Of a DNA stretch of 64,000 bases, positions 1 to 8,926 are shown piece by piece. The stretch spans positions 190,750-254,749 of the forward strand of contig CBFHAI010000002.1 of assembly GCA_965653565.1 (NCBI GenBank), in the 5' to 3' direction. The notes under the pieces were generated by a model. The model did no database searches. It was not told the origin of the DNA and saw only the letters and a list, made by a program, of their open reading frames with translations. The position numbers were made by a program, and so were the translations under genes. Numbering within the stretch: the stretch's first letter is position 1; each line of letters begins with the position of its first letter. The DNA comes from JALCLA01 sp965653565. GTDB lineage: Bacteria > Pseudomonadota > Gammaproteobacteria > Xanthomonadales > Xanthomonadaceae.

Positions 1-726
1 CGGCTCGATCCGCACTCGCGCCAACTTGTCGACGTGGCCGCCGGCCTGCAGCCCACCGGCCTGCAGGATCCGTACGGGCTTTGCATGTATCGCAGCGCGA
101 AATCGGGCAAGACCTACGTCTTCATCAACAGCGGCGACGGTCCGATGCATCAGTGGGAACTCGTCGACGACGGCAAGGGCCGCGTCCACGCCAGACTCGT
201 GCGCGAACTGAAATTCGAATCGCAGACCGAAGGCTGTGTGGCCGACGATGAAGCCGGCACACTCTTCGTCGGCGAAGAAGACACGACGCTGTGGCGCTTC
301 GATGCCGAGCCGACCGGCGGCAAGCAAGGCGCCGTGGTCGACCGCGTCGAAGACAACCCTCACATCAAGGACGACATCGAAGGTATGGGCCTGTACGACC
401 TCGGGGATGGCCGCGGTTATCTGGTGGTGTCGAGCCAGGGCAACGACACCTATGCCGTGTACCGGCGCGAAGGCAAGCACGAATACCTCGGCTCGTTCGC
501 GGTGGTGGCCGATGCGACCAAGGGCATCGACGGCATCAGCGAAACCGATGGCCTCGACGTCAGCAGCCGCCATCTCGGCCCCGGTTTCGAGCACGGTGCG
601 ATGGTGGCGCAGGATGGCCGCAACGTGCTGCCGGTGGAAAATCAGAATTACAAATATGTGCCGTGGAAAGCGATTGCGGAGGCGTTGAAACTCGAGGTGC
701 GCGGCGAGTCGGCCAGACCGCGTTAA
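1..726 (+). CDS. Beta-propeller phytase (3-phytase), 5'-truncated by window edge
   Basis: The open frame runs in from the first base, so only the C-terminal 241 residues are visible. They match the beta-propeller phytase family (BPP, EC 3.1.3.8): acidic metal-binding segments such as TEGCVADDEAGTLFVGEED, DDIEGMGLYDLGDGRGYLVV and GIDGISETDGLDV, and a C-terminal end reading VENQNYKYVPW. BPPs are secreted calcium-dependent enzymes that strip phosphates from phytate. The GTG at 34 is internal and not the start, because family members have a signal peptide and several more blades upstream. Its position beside a TonB receptor and an inositol operon fits phytate scavenging. Confident in family; substrate inferred from the family. 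Confidence 0.92.
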   Translation, partial: RLDPHSRQLVDVAAGLQPTGLQDPYGLCMYRSAKSGKTYVFINSGDGPMHQWELVDDGKGRVHARLVRELKFESQTEGCVADDEAGTLFVGEEDTTLWRFDAEPTGGKQGAVVDRVEDNPHIKDDIEGMGLYDLGDGRGYLVVSSQGNDTYAVYRREGKHEYLGSFAVVADATKGIDGISETDGLDVSSRHLGPGFEHGAMVAQDGRNVLPVENQNYKYVPWKAIAEALKLEVRGESARPR

Positions 727-768
727 ACGCTCGCATCCTCCACTTCCACCGCGGTGCACTTCATTTCT

Positions 769-789
769 CCCTCCCCTTCAAGGGGAGGG
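769..789. terminator. GC-rich hairpin between convergent phytase and kinase genes
   Basis: CCCTCCCC at 769-776 pairs with GGGGAGGG at 782-789 around a short TTCAA loop. It lies in the 93-bp gap between two convergent genes, so it could end transcription from either side, but no clear U-tract follows. The word also resembles short GC palindromes scattered in xanthomonad genomes, so it may be a dispersed repeat instead. Confidence 0.4.
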
Positions 790-819
790 CTGGGCAGAGG
801 AAGGTTCTAATCTTCGCGA

Positions 820-2160
820 TCAGCAAGGCCACACAAAGCGGATCCGCAGTCCGCCGAGCGTCGCCGAACCCAGATCGATACGTCCGCCGGTAGCCTCCAC
901 CAGATCGCGCGCGATTGCCAAACCCAACCCGGTGCCCGCCCCACCGGTATCGAGCCGTCCGCCACGGATCAAGGCTTCGTCCATGCGCTCGGTGGCGATA
1001 CCGGGGCCATCGTCTTCGATCACGATCTCGATGTCGGACCCGTCCTGCGACGCGCACACACGCACCTGGCGACGCGCATAGCGCACCGCGTTCTCCAGCA
1101 CCGCACCGAGAATTTCCGACAGCGTGTCCGACGCGATAGCCAGCCGCAGCGTCTCCGGCACCTCGATATCGAACGCGATGCGCTCGCCGCTCTGGGTATG
1201 TTCGAGCACCGTCACCAACTGCTCGACGACGATGCGAATCGCCGTGTTGCGAGCCGATTGCTGCGACGCGACGTCGATCCTTGCGCGCGCCAGTTCGGCC
1301 TCGATCGTCGCGCCGATGGAATCGAGCGCGCGGTCCATGCCGTCGGCCGCCTGCCCGGCGCCGGCTTCGCGTGCGCGCCGGCTCTGCGCGGCGAGCGCGG
1401 CCAACGGTGTCTTGAGCCCGTGCGCGAGATCGGCGGCGCGGCGGCGCGCACGTTCCAGATCGCGTTCGCGTGCCTGCGCCAGCGCATTGATCGCCTCGGT
1501 CAGCGGCTGGATTTCGCGCAGGCTCGAGGTCGGCAATCTGGCCTGCGCATTCGCATGCAAGGCGGCCAGATCGCCACGGATGCGCCGCAGCGGCCGCAGC
1601 CCGAGCGTCACCTGTCCCCACGCCGCCGCGGCCAATACCAGCCACAACGCGAGCAGAAACATGGCCAGTTCACGCGCGAATTCATTGCGCGCGGTGAGCC
1701 AGGGCGCGGTGTCCTGCGCCAGTTGCACGACGACATCGACGCGGCCGTCGTCGAGCGCGACGCGACGTTCGAGCAGCGCAACGGGCTTGCCGAACGGACC
1801 GGCGTTGCGCCGCAAGCGCCAGCGTTCGCTCGGCGTGTCCTGGTCGAGCGGCAAGGCCGCATCCCACAGCGAGCGCGATTGCAGGACGCGCCCGCCGTCG
1901 CTTACCTGCCAATAGAAGCCGCCAGCCGGCGTCTGCAGGCGCGGATCGCCGGGTTCCTGGTCGAGCGCGAGATTTCCCTGCGAATCGAGCGACAGCGCCG
2001 CCACCAGCGGCAAGGCATCGCGCGTGAGTTCGGCTTCGAGGCGGCGGTCGAGATGGCGTTCGAACAGCAGCGTCATGAAGGCCCAGGCGACCGCCAGCGC
2101 GATCAGGATCGCCGCGCCGGCGCCGAGCAGCAGCCGCCAGCGCAACGAACGCGCGATCAC
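820..2160 (-). CDS. Sensor histidine kinase (QseC/PhoQ-like)
   Basis: 446 residues. TM helix about 11-33, a periplasmic sensor of about 130 residues, a second TM at about 165-185, then a dimerisation helix with phospho-accepting His247 in DLAHGLKTPL. The N box (LENAVRYARR), G1 (DDGPGIA) and G2 (GTGLGLAIARDLVEATGG) of the HATPase domain follow. The DLAHGLKTPL H-box is typical of the PhoQ/QseC-like group. The start is GTG at 2160, chosen because GTGA overlaps the stop of the response regulator; a long upstream open frame is only its shadow. Last gene of a PepSY-regulator-kinase operon. The signal is unknown; phosphate, divalent cations or phytate are possible from context only. Confidence 0.93.
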   Translation of the reverse strand: MIARSLRWRLLLGAGAAILIALAVAWAFMTLLFERHLDRRLEAELTRDALPLVAALSLDSQGNLALDQEPGDPRLQTPAGGFYWQVSDGGRVLQSRSLWDAALPLDQDTPSERWRLRRNAGPFGKPVALLERRVALDDGRVDVVVQLAQDTAPWLTARNEFARELAMFLLALWLVLAAAAWGQVTLGLRPLRRIRGDLAALHANAQARLPTSSLREIQPLTEAINALAQARERDLERARRRAADLAHGLKTPLAALAAQSRRAREAGAGQAADGMDRALDSIGATIEAELARARIDVASQQSARNTAIRIVVEQLVTVLEHTQSGERIAFDIEVPETLRLAIASDTLSEILGAVLENAVRYARRQVRVCASQDGSDIEIVIEDDGPGIATERMDEALIRGGRLDTGGAGTGLGLAIARDLVEATGGRIDLGSATLGGLRIRFVWPC

Positions 2161-2819
2161 GCCTTGTCGGCCAGCAGATAGCCGAAGCCGCGCCGGGTTT
2201 CGACGATGTCGCCGCCGAACTTGCGCCGCAGACGAGCGACGATCGCTTCGATCGCGTTGGCGTCGCTGCCGTCGGCCGCACCGTAAAGATGATCGGCGAT
2301 TTCGCCGGCCGGCACCGCGCGTCCCGGCTGATGCGCGAGGTAATCGAGCAGACGGAATTCCAGCGGCGACAGCCGCGCCGGCGCACCGTCGAACAGCGCT
2401 GTCATGCGCAGCGTATCCAGCCGCAAGCGGCCGATCGCGATCACGCTCGATGCACGTCCCGCGCCGCGTCGCACGAGGGCGCGCACGCGCGCGACCAGTT
2501 CGCCCATCTGAAAGGGTTTTGCCAGGTAATCGTCGGCACCGGCCTCGATGCCTTCGACTTTTTCGGTCCAATCGCCGCGCGCCGAAACCACGATCACCGG
2601 AAACGCGCGCGATGCCGCGCGCCAGCGCCGCAGCACGCTCAGGCCATCGAGTTTCGGCAGGCCCAGATCGAGCACCGCGATGGCGTAATCCTCGACGTCG
2701 CCGCGATACCACGCCGCCTCGCCATCGTCGACCGCATCCACCACGAAACCCGCCGCCTGCAACGCGCGCTGCAGATCGGCGCGGATATCGGGATCGTCCT
2801 CGACGACCAGGCAGCGCAT
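2157..2819 (-). CDS. OmpR/PhoP-family response regulator
   Basis: 220 residues: receiver domain (acidic pair at 8-9, phospho-acceptor Asp51 in VLDLGLPKLDG, Lys101 in AKPF) and a C-terminal winged helix with the ETRRGFGYLL end typical of the OmpR class. The start is ATG at 2819, which forms a TGATG overlap with the upstream PepSY gene; a TTG one codon earlier is less likely. The 3' end overlaps the kinase in a GTGA, so regulator and kinase are translationally coupled partners. Targets are unknown; the divergent TonB receptor is the natural first candidate. Confidence 0.95.
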   Translation of the reverse strand: MRCLVVEDDPDIRADLQRALQAAGFVVDAVDDGEAAWYRGDVEDYAIAVLDLGLPKLDGLSVLRRWRAASRAFPVIVVSARGDWTEKVEGIEAGADDYLAKPFQMGELVARVRALVRRGAGRASSVIAIGRLRLDTLRMTALFDGAPARLSPLEFRLLDYLAHQPGRAVPAGEIADHLYGAADGSDANAIEAIVARLRRKFGGDIVETRRGFGYLLADKA

Positions 2820-3163
2820 CAATCGTCCTCGATCTTCAGCACGTCGCCACGGCGCGCATCGATCTTGAGCTTGCGCACGGCACCGTCGGCCGCCAGCACT
2901 TCGACTTCGTATTCCCAGGTCGATGCGCCGTCGTCATCATCGCGGTCCAGTTCGATCTCGATGATGTCGCCGGGCACGTTGCGCTGCACGATGTCGAGGA
3001 TGCGCACCAGCGGCAATATTTCGCCGCGGCGCAGCAGTTCGCGGGCGTCGACATCTTCGCTCTTGCCGGCGATGGCGGGCGGCAAGGCTGCGAGGCCGGC
3101 GGCGGCCGCGCCGACCAGCACTAGGCTGCGGAAAAGCGGGTTTCGACCGATGCGGATGTTCAT
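2819..3163 (-). CDS. PepSY-domain periplasmic protein
   Basis: 114 residues from ATG 3163: a basic N-terminus and hydrophobic segment (about 9-33, ending PPAIAG) that looks like a signal peptide, then one PepSY-like domain with the pattern LVRILDIVQRNVPGDIIEIELDRD followed by WEYEVEVLAADGAVRKLKIDA. PepSY proteins of this size often precede OmpR/QseC-type regulatory pairs in xanthomonads and are thought to modulate the sensor or bind ligand outside the membrane. First gene of the operon, head to head with the TonB receptor (104-bp gap). A longer open frame upstream lacks signal-peptide character and was not used. Confidence 0.85.
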   Translation of the reverse strand: MNIRIGRNPLFRSLVLVGAAAAGLAALPPAIAGKSEDVDARELLRRGEILPLVRILDIVQRNVPGDIIEIELDRDDDDGASTWEYEVEVLAADGAVRKLKIDARRGDVLKIEDD

Positions 3164-3267
3164 GCGGCGAGCATGCGAGCGGGCCCCTGACAACGAGCTG
3201 ACAAGCACGCGTGGCGCCCTGTCAGCACCGCGAGTCTAGCCTGTGCCGAACCGATCGCGGAACGCCC

Positions 3268-5307
3268 ATGCCCAGCTTCGTTCGCCCCGCTCTCGCCAGC
3301 CTGCTGCTGACTTGTTCCGCCGCGCTGTGCGCACAGCAAACGCCCGCCGTCACCGTCTACCGCCCGGCTTTCTTCGCCGAGGCCGCGCCGGCGACCGCCT
3401 ACGATATGCTCGAACGCCTGCCCGGCTTCAGCATCGTCGACGCCGATCCCGACGTGCGCGGCTACGCCGGCGCGCAGGGCAATGTGCTGATCGACGGCGT
3501 GCGGCCCGGCAGCAAGCGCGAAAGTCTCGAACAGATCCTCGGCCGCATTCCGGCGCACGCGGTCGAGCGCATCGAAGTGATCCGTCGCAGCGCGCCCGGC
3601 ATCGATCTGCTCGGCCACGCCATGCTGGCCAACGTCGTGCGGCGCCAGGCCGCCGTCCGCGGTTATCTGGCGCAGGCCGGCGTCCTGTTCGATGCGAACG
3701 GCGGTGCCGCGCCGCTGCTCGAAGTTCAAATGAACCGGCAGTGGAACGAACGCGAGTTCGAGGCCGCCATCGGCACCACGCCGGAACTCGACGACGACAG
3801 CGGCCGCGGACGCATCGTCGCGGTCGGCAGCGAGGGCGAACTGCGCGAAGACAGCGCGATCGATACGCGACAAATGTTGCAGGCAACCTACGCGACCGCG
3901 AACTGGCGGCAACCCGTCGGTGCGACCAGCCTCGATGCCTACGCCGCGCTGCGCGACACGCGCGACGAGGCCGCCATCGCAATCGACACGCTGCGGCCCG
4001 GGCCCGGCCGCGAGCGCGTCGCAGAAGAAGAGCGGCTGCGTGAAGTCGAAATCGGTGCGCGCGTGGCCCGCCGGTGGAACGACCGCACCCGCGTCGAACT
4101 GCTGGCAAGCCAGCAGCTCGGCTGGCTCGATGCGGTTTCCGATGCGGTGGTTTCCGAGGGCGTGGACGACGACGAAACCGAACATTTCGAGCAGCGCACG
4201 CGCAGCGGCGAAGGCATCCTGCGGGTCGATCTGCGGCAGGCGCGCACACCGGCCCTGACACTCCACGCCGGCATCGAACTGGCGCGCAACACGCTCGACG
4301 GCGATGCCCTGCTGCTCGAAGACGGCGCCGCGGTCGACCTGCCCGGTTCGCGCGTGCGCATCGCGGAAAACCGTGCCGAAGCGACGTTCGGCGCCGAGTG
4401 GGAAATGCGGGCGGACTGGCGCGTCGAGTCGGCGCTGCGCGTGGAATCGTCGCGCCTGGCGCAATCCGGCGAGCAGACGCAGCGGCGCGATTTCGTCTAC
4501 TACAAACCGGGCATCGCGCTGCGCTGGGAACGCCACGCGCGCGAACGCTGGCGCCTGAGCGTGGAACGCGAAGTCGGCCAGCTCGATTTCGAGGAATTCG
4601 TCGCGTCGGCCTCGCTCGACACCGGCGTCGTCACTGCCGGCAACGCGCAGCTCGAACCGGACAAGACCTGGCGCACGGCGCTGGCGTGGGAACGCGATTT
4701 CCTGCGCGACGGCGCCATCGTCGTCACCGCCACGCACGATCGCATCGCCGATGCGATCGATCGGGTGCCGATCGTACTCGACGACGAGGTCTTCGATGCG
4801 CCCGGCAACATCGGCGACGCCACGCGCGACAGCCTCGAACTGTCGTTCGGAAGCTCGCTGGACGCGATCGGCCTGCAGAACGTGCGCATCGATGCCGCCG
4901 CACTCTGGCAGCACAGTCGCGTACGCGATCCGACCACCGGTGCGATGCGCGGCCTGTCCGAGGAAGCGCCGTTCGAAGGCGAAATCGGCGTCACGCACAC
5001 GATCGCATCGCACGCCATCGTGTGGGGCATCGAACACGAGTTCGCGGCGCGCGAAACCGAGTACCGCTTCGACGAGATCGCGGTGGAACGCGCCGATTCG
5101 GCCTGGGAAATCTTCATCGAGCGCAGCTTCGCGCGCGGCTGGCGGCTGCGTGCCGAACTCGACGATGTCTCGGGGCTCGACGTCGAACAACGCCGCGAAC
5201 GTTACGATGGCTTGCGCTCGCAGCAGCCGCTCGACGAAATCGAAACGCGCCGCCATCGCGTGCCGGCGCAGCTGCTGCTCACTCTTCGGCGTGAAATGGG
5301 CGGTTAG
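3268..5307 (+). CDS. TonB-dependent outer-membrane receptor
   Basis: 679 residues. Signal peptide about 1-23 (ending AALCAQQ), then a plug domain with YDMLERLPGFSIVD, VLIDGVRPGSK and the AVERIEVIRR element, and a long C-terminal region of alternating, Arg/Glu-rich beta strands consistent with the barrel. ATG 3268 was chosen because it gives a clean signal peptide; an earlier in-frame start would place 19 polar residues in front of it. Such receptors import large or scarce ligands across the outer membrane; adjacency to a phytase suggests phytate, inositol phosphates or chelated metal, which is inference. The last 29 bp overlap the convergent phosphatase gene. Confidence 0.85.
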   Translation: MPSFVRPALASLLLTCSAALCAQQTPAVTVYRPAFFAEAAPATAYDMLERLPGFSIVDADPDVRGYAGAQGNVLIDGVRPGSKRESLEQILGRIPAHAVERIEVIRRSAPGIDLLGHAMLANVVRRQAAVRGYLAQAGVLFDANGGAAPLLEVQMNRQWNEREFEAAIGTTPELDDDSGRGRIVAVGSEGELREDSAIDTRQMLQATYATANWRQPVGATSLDAYAALRDTRDEAAIAIDTLRPGPGRERVAEEERLREVEIGARVARRWNDRTRVELLASQQLGWLDAVSDAVVSEGVDDDETEHFEQRTRSGEGILRVDLRQARTPALTLHAGIELARNTLDGDALLLEDGAAVDLPGSRVRIAENRAEATFGAEWEMRADWRVESALRVESSRLAQSGEQTQRRDFVYYKPGIALRWERHARERWRLSVEREVGQLDFEEFVASASLDTGVVTAGNAQLEPDKTWRTALAWERDFLRDGAIVVTATHDRIADAIDRVPIVLDDEVFDAPGNIGDATRDSLELSFGSSLDAIGLQNVRIDAAALWQHSRVRDPTTGAMRGLSEEAPFEGEIGVTHTIASHAIVWGIEHEFAARETEYRFDEIAVERADSAWEIFIERSFARGWRLRAELDDVSGLDVEQRRERYDGLRSQQPLDEIETRRHRVPAQLLLTLRREMGG

Positions 5308-6736
5308 GCCAGTCGGGGCCCGGGTCGTAACCGTAGTAGCCGCCGCCGCGCTTGAAGCGTTCGAGGCGTTCGAGTTCGAGCGGATCGGCCTTGCGGTCGA
5401 AGCTGCGCACGCCGTTGCGCAGATCGCCGGGCGTGAGCACCAGCGGCTCCCACACCGCTTCGCCGAGCACATCGTGCAGCGTGCAGGTCAGCGTCGGCAC
5501 CTCGCCGGTCATGTCGAAGCGCAACATGCCGACATTGACGCTGCGGGTCCAGGTATCGCGCACGCGCATCTCCGGCACCTGGCGGATGTTCTTGTTGGCC
5601 GGCATCTGCGCCAGCGGCGACGAACACAGGTCGTAGATGTCGTAGCCGCCGTGCTGCGAGCGCGGGATGCAATTGAGCTCGCCCATGTGCGAATCGCCGG
5701 AAATGCAGACCACGCCGCCGATGTCGTTGTCGCGGATGAAATCGAAGATTTCATTGCGCTCGGTGAGATACGCACCCCACGAATCGCCGCCGTTCTCGTT
5801 CTCGGCCGACGACCAGCCGCCGCCGATCGCGAGCACCTTGAACGGCGTTTTGCTGGTCAGCAGTTCGCGCTTGAGCCAGGCTTTCTGCGCGGCCCCGAGC
5901 ATGGTTTTCTGCGCGTTGTCGATCGCATCGCCCGGCGTGCGGTGATAGCGGCCGTCGAGCACGAAAAAATCGACGCCGCCATAGTGCTGCTTGAAGTAAA
6001 CGCCGGGATTGTTGGCCTCACCGTACGACGGATTCGCCCACCACTGCTTGAACAGATCGAGCGACCTCGCCTTGAACGGGCTTTGGCCGTCGGAGTCGTT
6101 GTAGCCGAAATCGTGATCGTCCCAGGTCGCCAGTTGCGGCGTCGAACGCAGCAACGGTTCGAGCCGTTCCACCACCCTGCCCCGGCCGTACAGATCGGCG
6201 ATCGCCGCGGGTTGATCGCTGTCGGCGTAGATATTGTCGCCGAGCCAGAAGAACAGATCGGGTTCGAGCGCGCGCACTACGTTCCAGATGCGCTGCTCGG
6301 CGTCGTACTGGATGCGGCAGCACGAGCCGAACGCGATTCGGAAATCCGCGGCCGCCGCAGGCGCGGTGCGCGCCGGATAGGCGAAATGTTGATACCGATC
6401 GTTCTCGCCGGCGTAGACCAGCCGGTACCAGTATTCGGTGCCGGGCCGCAAGCCTTCGGCGCGTAGCACGACGCAGCCGTTGTTCTCCACCGTGGCCTGC
6501 GCCGACACCGTTGCGACCGGCGTGCCGAAATCGCGATCCGCGGCAACCTGCAAAACCACTTCGTATGCACCGCTGGCGCGCACCCACACCGTGATGTGGG
6601 TCGGCCCCGGCGCGCCCAGCATCGGCCCCTGCAATGCGCGCGGATAACCGAGCACGTTGCCGAAGGCGCGCGGCAGCGCGGCCAACATTGAAGCGAAGGC
6701 GGCCGCAGCCAGGAACGCACGGCGTCGCAATTTCAT
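5279..6736 (-). CDS. PhoD-type alkaline phosphatase (Tat-exported)
   Basis: 485 residues. N-terminus MKLRRRAFLAAAAFASML is an RR-containing signal of the Tat type. An Ig/fibronectin-like PhoD N-terminal domain (about 40-125) precedes a metallophosphatase domain with FGSCCR, FFWLGDNIYAD, TWDDHDFGYND and ISGDSHMG, which carry the expected Asp/Asn/His metal ligands. PhoD enzymes are periplasmic or secreted Ca/Fe phosphodiesterase-phosphomonoesterases. ATGA overlap with the inositol-phosphatase gene makes it the last member of the iol operon, so a role in stripping phosphate from inositol phosphates outside the cytoplasm is likely, though not proven. Confidence 0.9.
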   Translation of the reverse strand: MKLRRRAFLAAAAFASMLAALPRAFGNVLGYPRALQGPMLGAPGPTHITVWVRASGAYEVVLQVAADRDFGTPVATVSAQATVENNGCVVLRAEGLRPGTEYWYRLVYAGENDRYQHFAYPARTAPAAAADFRIAFGSCCRIQYDAEQRIWNVVRALEPDLFFWLGDNIYADSDQPAAIADLYGRGRVVERLEPLLRSTPQLATWDDHDFGYNDSDGQSPFKARSLDLFKQWWANPSYGEANNPGVYFKQHYGGVDFFVLDGRYHRTPGDAIDNAQKTMLGAAQKAWLKRELLTSKTPFKVLAIGGGWSSAENENGGDSWGAYLTERNEIFDFIRDNDIGGVVCISGDSHMGELNCIPRSQHGGYDIYDLCSSPLAQMPANKNIRQVPEMRVRDTWTRSVNVGMLRFDMTGEVPTLTCTLHDVLGEAVWEPLVLTPGDLRNGVRSFDRKADPLELERLERFKRGGGYYGYDPGPDWPNRPFHAEE

Positions 6737-7542
6737 CGCACGGCTCCGTGCAGGGCATTATTGAGTTTGCCGATCAGCGCGTCGTGGATCGCGCCGTTCG
6801 ATATGCAGACGTTCTGTCCATGCAGGTCCAGCAGCGAACCCGCCACCGACGTCGCGCGACCACCGGCCTCCTGCACCAGGATCACGCCGGGCGCCATGTC
6901 CCACGCATTCAACGCGCGCTCCCAATAGGCATCCCACCGACCGGCCGCGACCCAGGCCATATCGACCGCGCAGGCGCCGGTGCGGCGCATGCCGGACGTG
7001 ATTTCGCTCAGCGCGGCCATTTCGCGCGCGAACACGGGATGATCGGGTTTGCCGGAAAAAGGAATGCCGCACGACAGCACCGCTTCGATCAAGGTCGCGC
7101 GCGACGACACCCGGAGGCGACGGCCGTTGAGCCAGGCGCCGAAGCCTTCTTCGGCGATATACATCTCGTCGAGCATCGGCAGATAGGTGACACCGGCGAC
7201 CACGCGGCCTTCGCGCGCCAGTGCCACGTTGACGCCCCACAGCGGACAGCCGAACAGGAAATTCGTCGTGCCGTCGAGCGGATCGACGATCCACATCGCT
7301 TCGCCGGAGCCGGCGTGCGCGCCGCCTTCCTCGCCGAGGAAATCGTACCGCAGGCCATCGCGTTCGAGTACGCGGCGCACCTCTTTCTCCGCTTCTTCGT
7401 CGGCGATCGACACCAGATCGGCGGGGCCGCTTTTCGCGCGTATCGCCAATTCGGAAAGTTGTCCGAAGCGCGTTTTCAGACCGGCACCGGCCGCCTGCGC
7501 GGCCTCGATCATCAACGCCAGTTCGGCGGAAGGTGGGGTCAT
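6733..7542 (-). CDS. Inositol-monophosphatase-family phosphatase
   Basis: 269 residues with the full family signature: Glu71-Glu72 in FLGEEGG, motif A WIVDPLDGTTNF (84-95; Asp87, Asp90, Thr92-93) and motif B NAWDMAPG (Asp215). These bind Mg2+ in cytoplasmic enzymes that hydrolyse inositol monophosphate (SuhB/IMPase, EC 3.1.3.25) or related sugar phosphates. Its place between an OPA transporter and a phosphatase inside the iol operon strongly suggests inositol monophosphate as substrate, yielding free myo-inositol for IolG. It stops in an ATGA with the PhoD gene. Other family activities such as histidinol phosphatase or CysQ are less likely in this context. Confidence 0.92.
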   Translation of the reverse strand: MTPPSAELALMIEAAQAAGAGLKTRFGQLSELAIRAKSGPADLVSIADEEAEKEVRRVLERDGLRYDFLGEEGGAHAGSGEAMWIVDPLDGTTNFLFGCPLWGVNVALAREGRVVAGVTYLPMLDEMYIAEEGFGAWLNGRRLRVSSRATLIEAVLSCGIPFSGKPDHPVFAREMAALSEITSGMRRTGACAVDMAWVAAGRWDAYWERALNAWDMAPGVILVQEAGGRATSVAGSLLDLHGQNVCISNGAIHDALIGKLNNALHGAVR

Positions 7543-7557
7543 TTCGATGGCGCCATG

Positions 7558-8904
7558 TCAGTCCCGCAAACGTGTGCGCCACAGGCTCGCGGCCAGCAGC
7601 ATGGAAAGTACCGACGATCCGATCCAGAACCAGATCGCCGGCCCGAAATCGTAGGTTCGCACCTCGCCGACCACGGTCATGCCGCGCTCGACCAGCGCGC
7701 CCGACACCTGTTCCTGGATACCGGCGCCGATGTAGCTGAAGATGCCGATCACGCCCATGGCCGCGCCCGCGACGCGCTTGGGCGCGATGTCGACCGCGAA
7801 CAATCCGCCGAGCGAAGTGACCAGGCCCGTGAGGCCCATGCCGAACAGCAGCATGCCGACGATCAGCATCGGCGTATTGGTGGGCCCGAAGAAAATGATG
7901 AAAAGTCCGATCAGTTCGAGCACGGCGAACAGCAGGTTCGCCGGCGGCCGCCGTGCCTCGAACAGTTTGTCGGAAATGAATCCATAACTCACCGCACCGA
8001 TCATTCCCGCCAGCGTGCTCACCATCAGCAGGGTGCCGGCCATCGGCAGGCTGAAACCGCGCGCTTCCTGCAGATACAGCACGCCCCAGGAATTGATCGC
8101 GTAGCGCGTGACGTAGGTGGTGGCGCTGGCGAGGCAGAGTATCCATATCGCCGGCAGTTTGAGGATGGAAAGTTGCAGGCCCAATACCGACTTGATGCCC
8201 GGCTTAGGCGCTTCGTTGTAGTGATCGTTCTTCCAGTCGTTGACCGGCGGCAGGCCGAGCGTCGACGGACGATCCTGCAACATCAGATAGACACCGGCCG
8301 CGGTCGCCAATCCGATCAGCCCCGGCCCCCAGAATCCCCAGCGCCAGCCGAACACCGCGACCGCCGTGCCGACGACAAGAAACGTGAGTCCTTCGCCGAT
8401 CGAATGCGCGGTGCTCCAGATGCCGTACATGCGGCCGCGTTCGCGATTGGAGAACCACGCCGTCATCGCCACCACGCCGCCCGGCGCGCCGAAACTCTGG
8501 AACCAGCCGTTGAGGCCCCACAGCAACACCGCCGCCCACAGCGCGGTGGTGAAGCCCATCGCGACGTTGAGGATGGCCGTCATCGCGAACGAAAACGCCA
8601 GAAAACGCCGCATATTGGCGTGGTCGGCGAGAAAGCCATTGGTCAGCTTGCCGATCGCGTAGGTGTAGAAAAGTGCCGAGCCGATCAGCCCGAGCTCGGC
8701 CGGCGAAAACACGCCGGCATCGATCAGCGGCTTCTTCACCACGCCCAGTGCGAGGCGGCAGGTGTAGATCAAACCGTAGCCGAGCGTGATCGCCAGCATC
8801 ACGCGCAGGCGATGGCGGCGGTAGAGCGTGTCGATCAGCGACACGTCGCCGATCGCGGGACCGTCGGCGCCGGTGGCGAAGAAGCGCAATATCGATCGGC
8901 TCAT
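7558..8904 (-). CDS. MFS transporter, organophosphate:phosphate antiporter-like
   Basis: 448 residues with about twelve hydrophobic helices. The segment GYGLIYTCRLALGVVKKPLIDAGVFSPAELGLIGSALF splits into a TM1-loop-TM2 pattern characteristic of the OPA group (GlpT, UhpT, UhpC), and NRERGRMYGIWS and the DRPSTLGLPP linker also fit. OPA carriers exchange phosphorylated organic substrates for phosphate. Since the next gene is an inositol-monophosphatase homologue, import of an inositol phosphate with cytoplasmic dephosphorylation is an attractive model; uptake of free inositol is the alternative, since no other inositol transporter is visible here. Twenty-two bases separate it from iolA. Confidence 0.85.
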   Translation of the reverse strand: MSRSILRFFATGADGPAIGDVSLIDTLYRRHRLRVMLAITLGYGLIYTCRLALGVVKKPLIDAGVFSPAELGLIGSALFYTYAIGKLTNGFLADHANMRRFLAFSFAMTAILNVAMGFTTALWAAVLLWGLNGWFQSFGAPGGVVAMTAWFSNRERGRMYGIWSTAHSIGEGLTFLVVGTAVAVFGWRWGFWGPGLIGLATAAGVYLMLQDRPSTLGLPPVNDWKNDHYNEAPKPGIKSVLGLQLSILKLPAIWILCLASATTYVTRYAINSWGVLYLQEARGFSLPMAGTLLMVSTLAGMIGAVSYGFISDKLFEARRPPANLLFAVLELIGLFIIFFGPTNTPMLIVGMLLFGMGLTGLVTSLGGLFAVDIAPKRVAGAAMGVIGIFSYIGAGIQEQVSGALVERGMTVVGEVRTYDFGPAIWFWIGSSVLSMLLAASLWRTRLRD

Positions 8905-8926
8905 TGCGTCGTCGCCCTGGCAGCGG

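Noticed and set aside
3160..5472. 770-residue minus-strand frame over the TonB receptor
   Set aside because: Antisense to a gene with clear plug motifs; no motif of its own.
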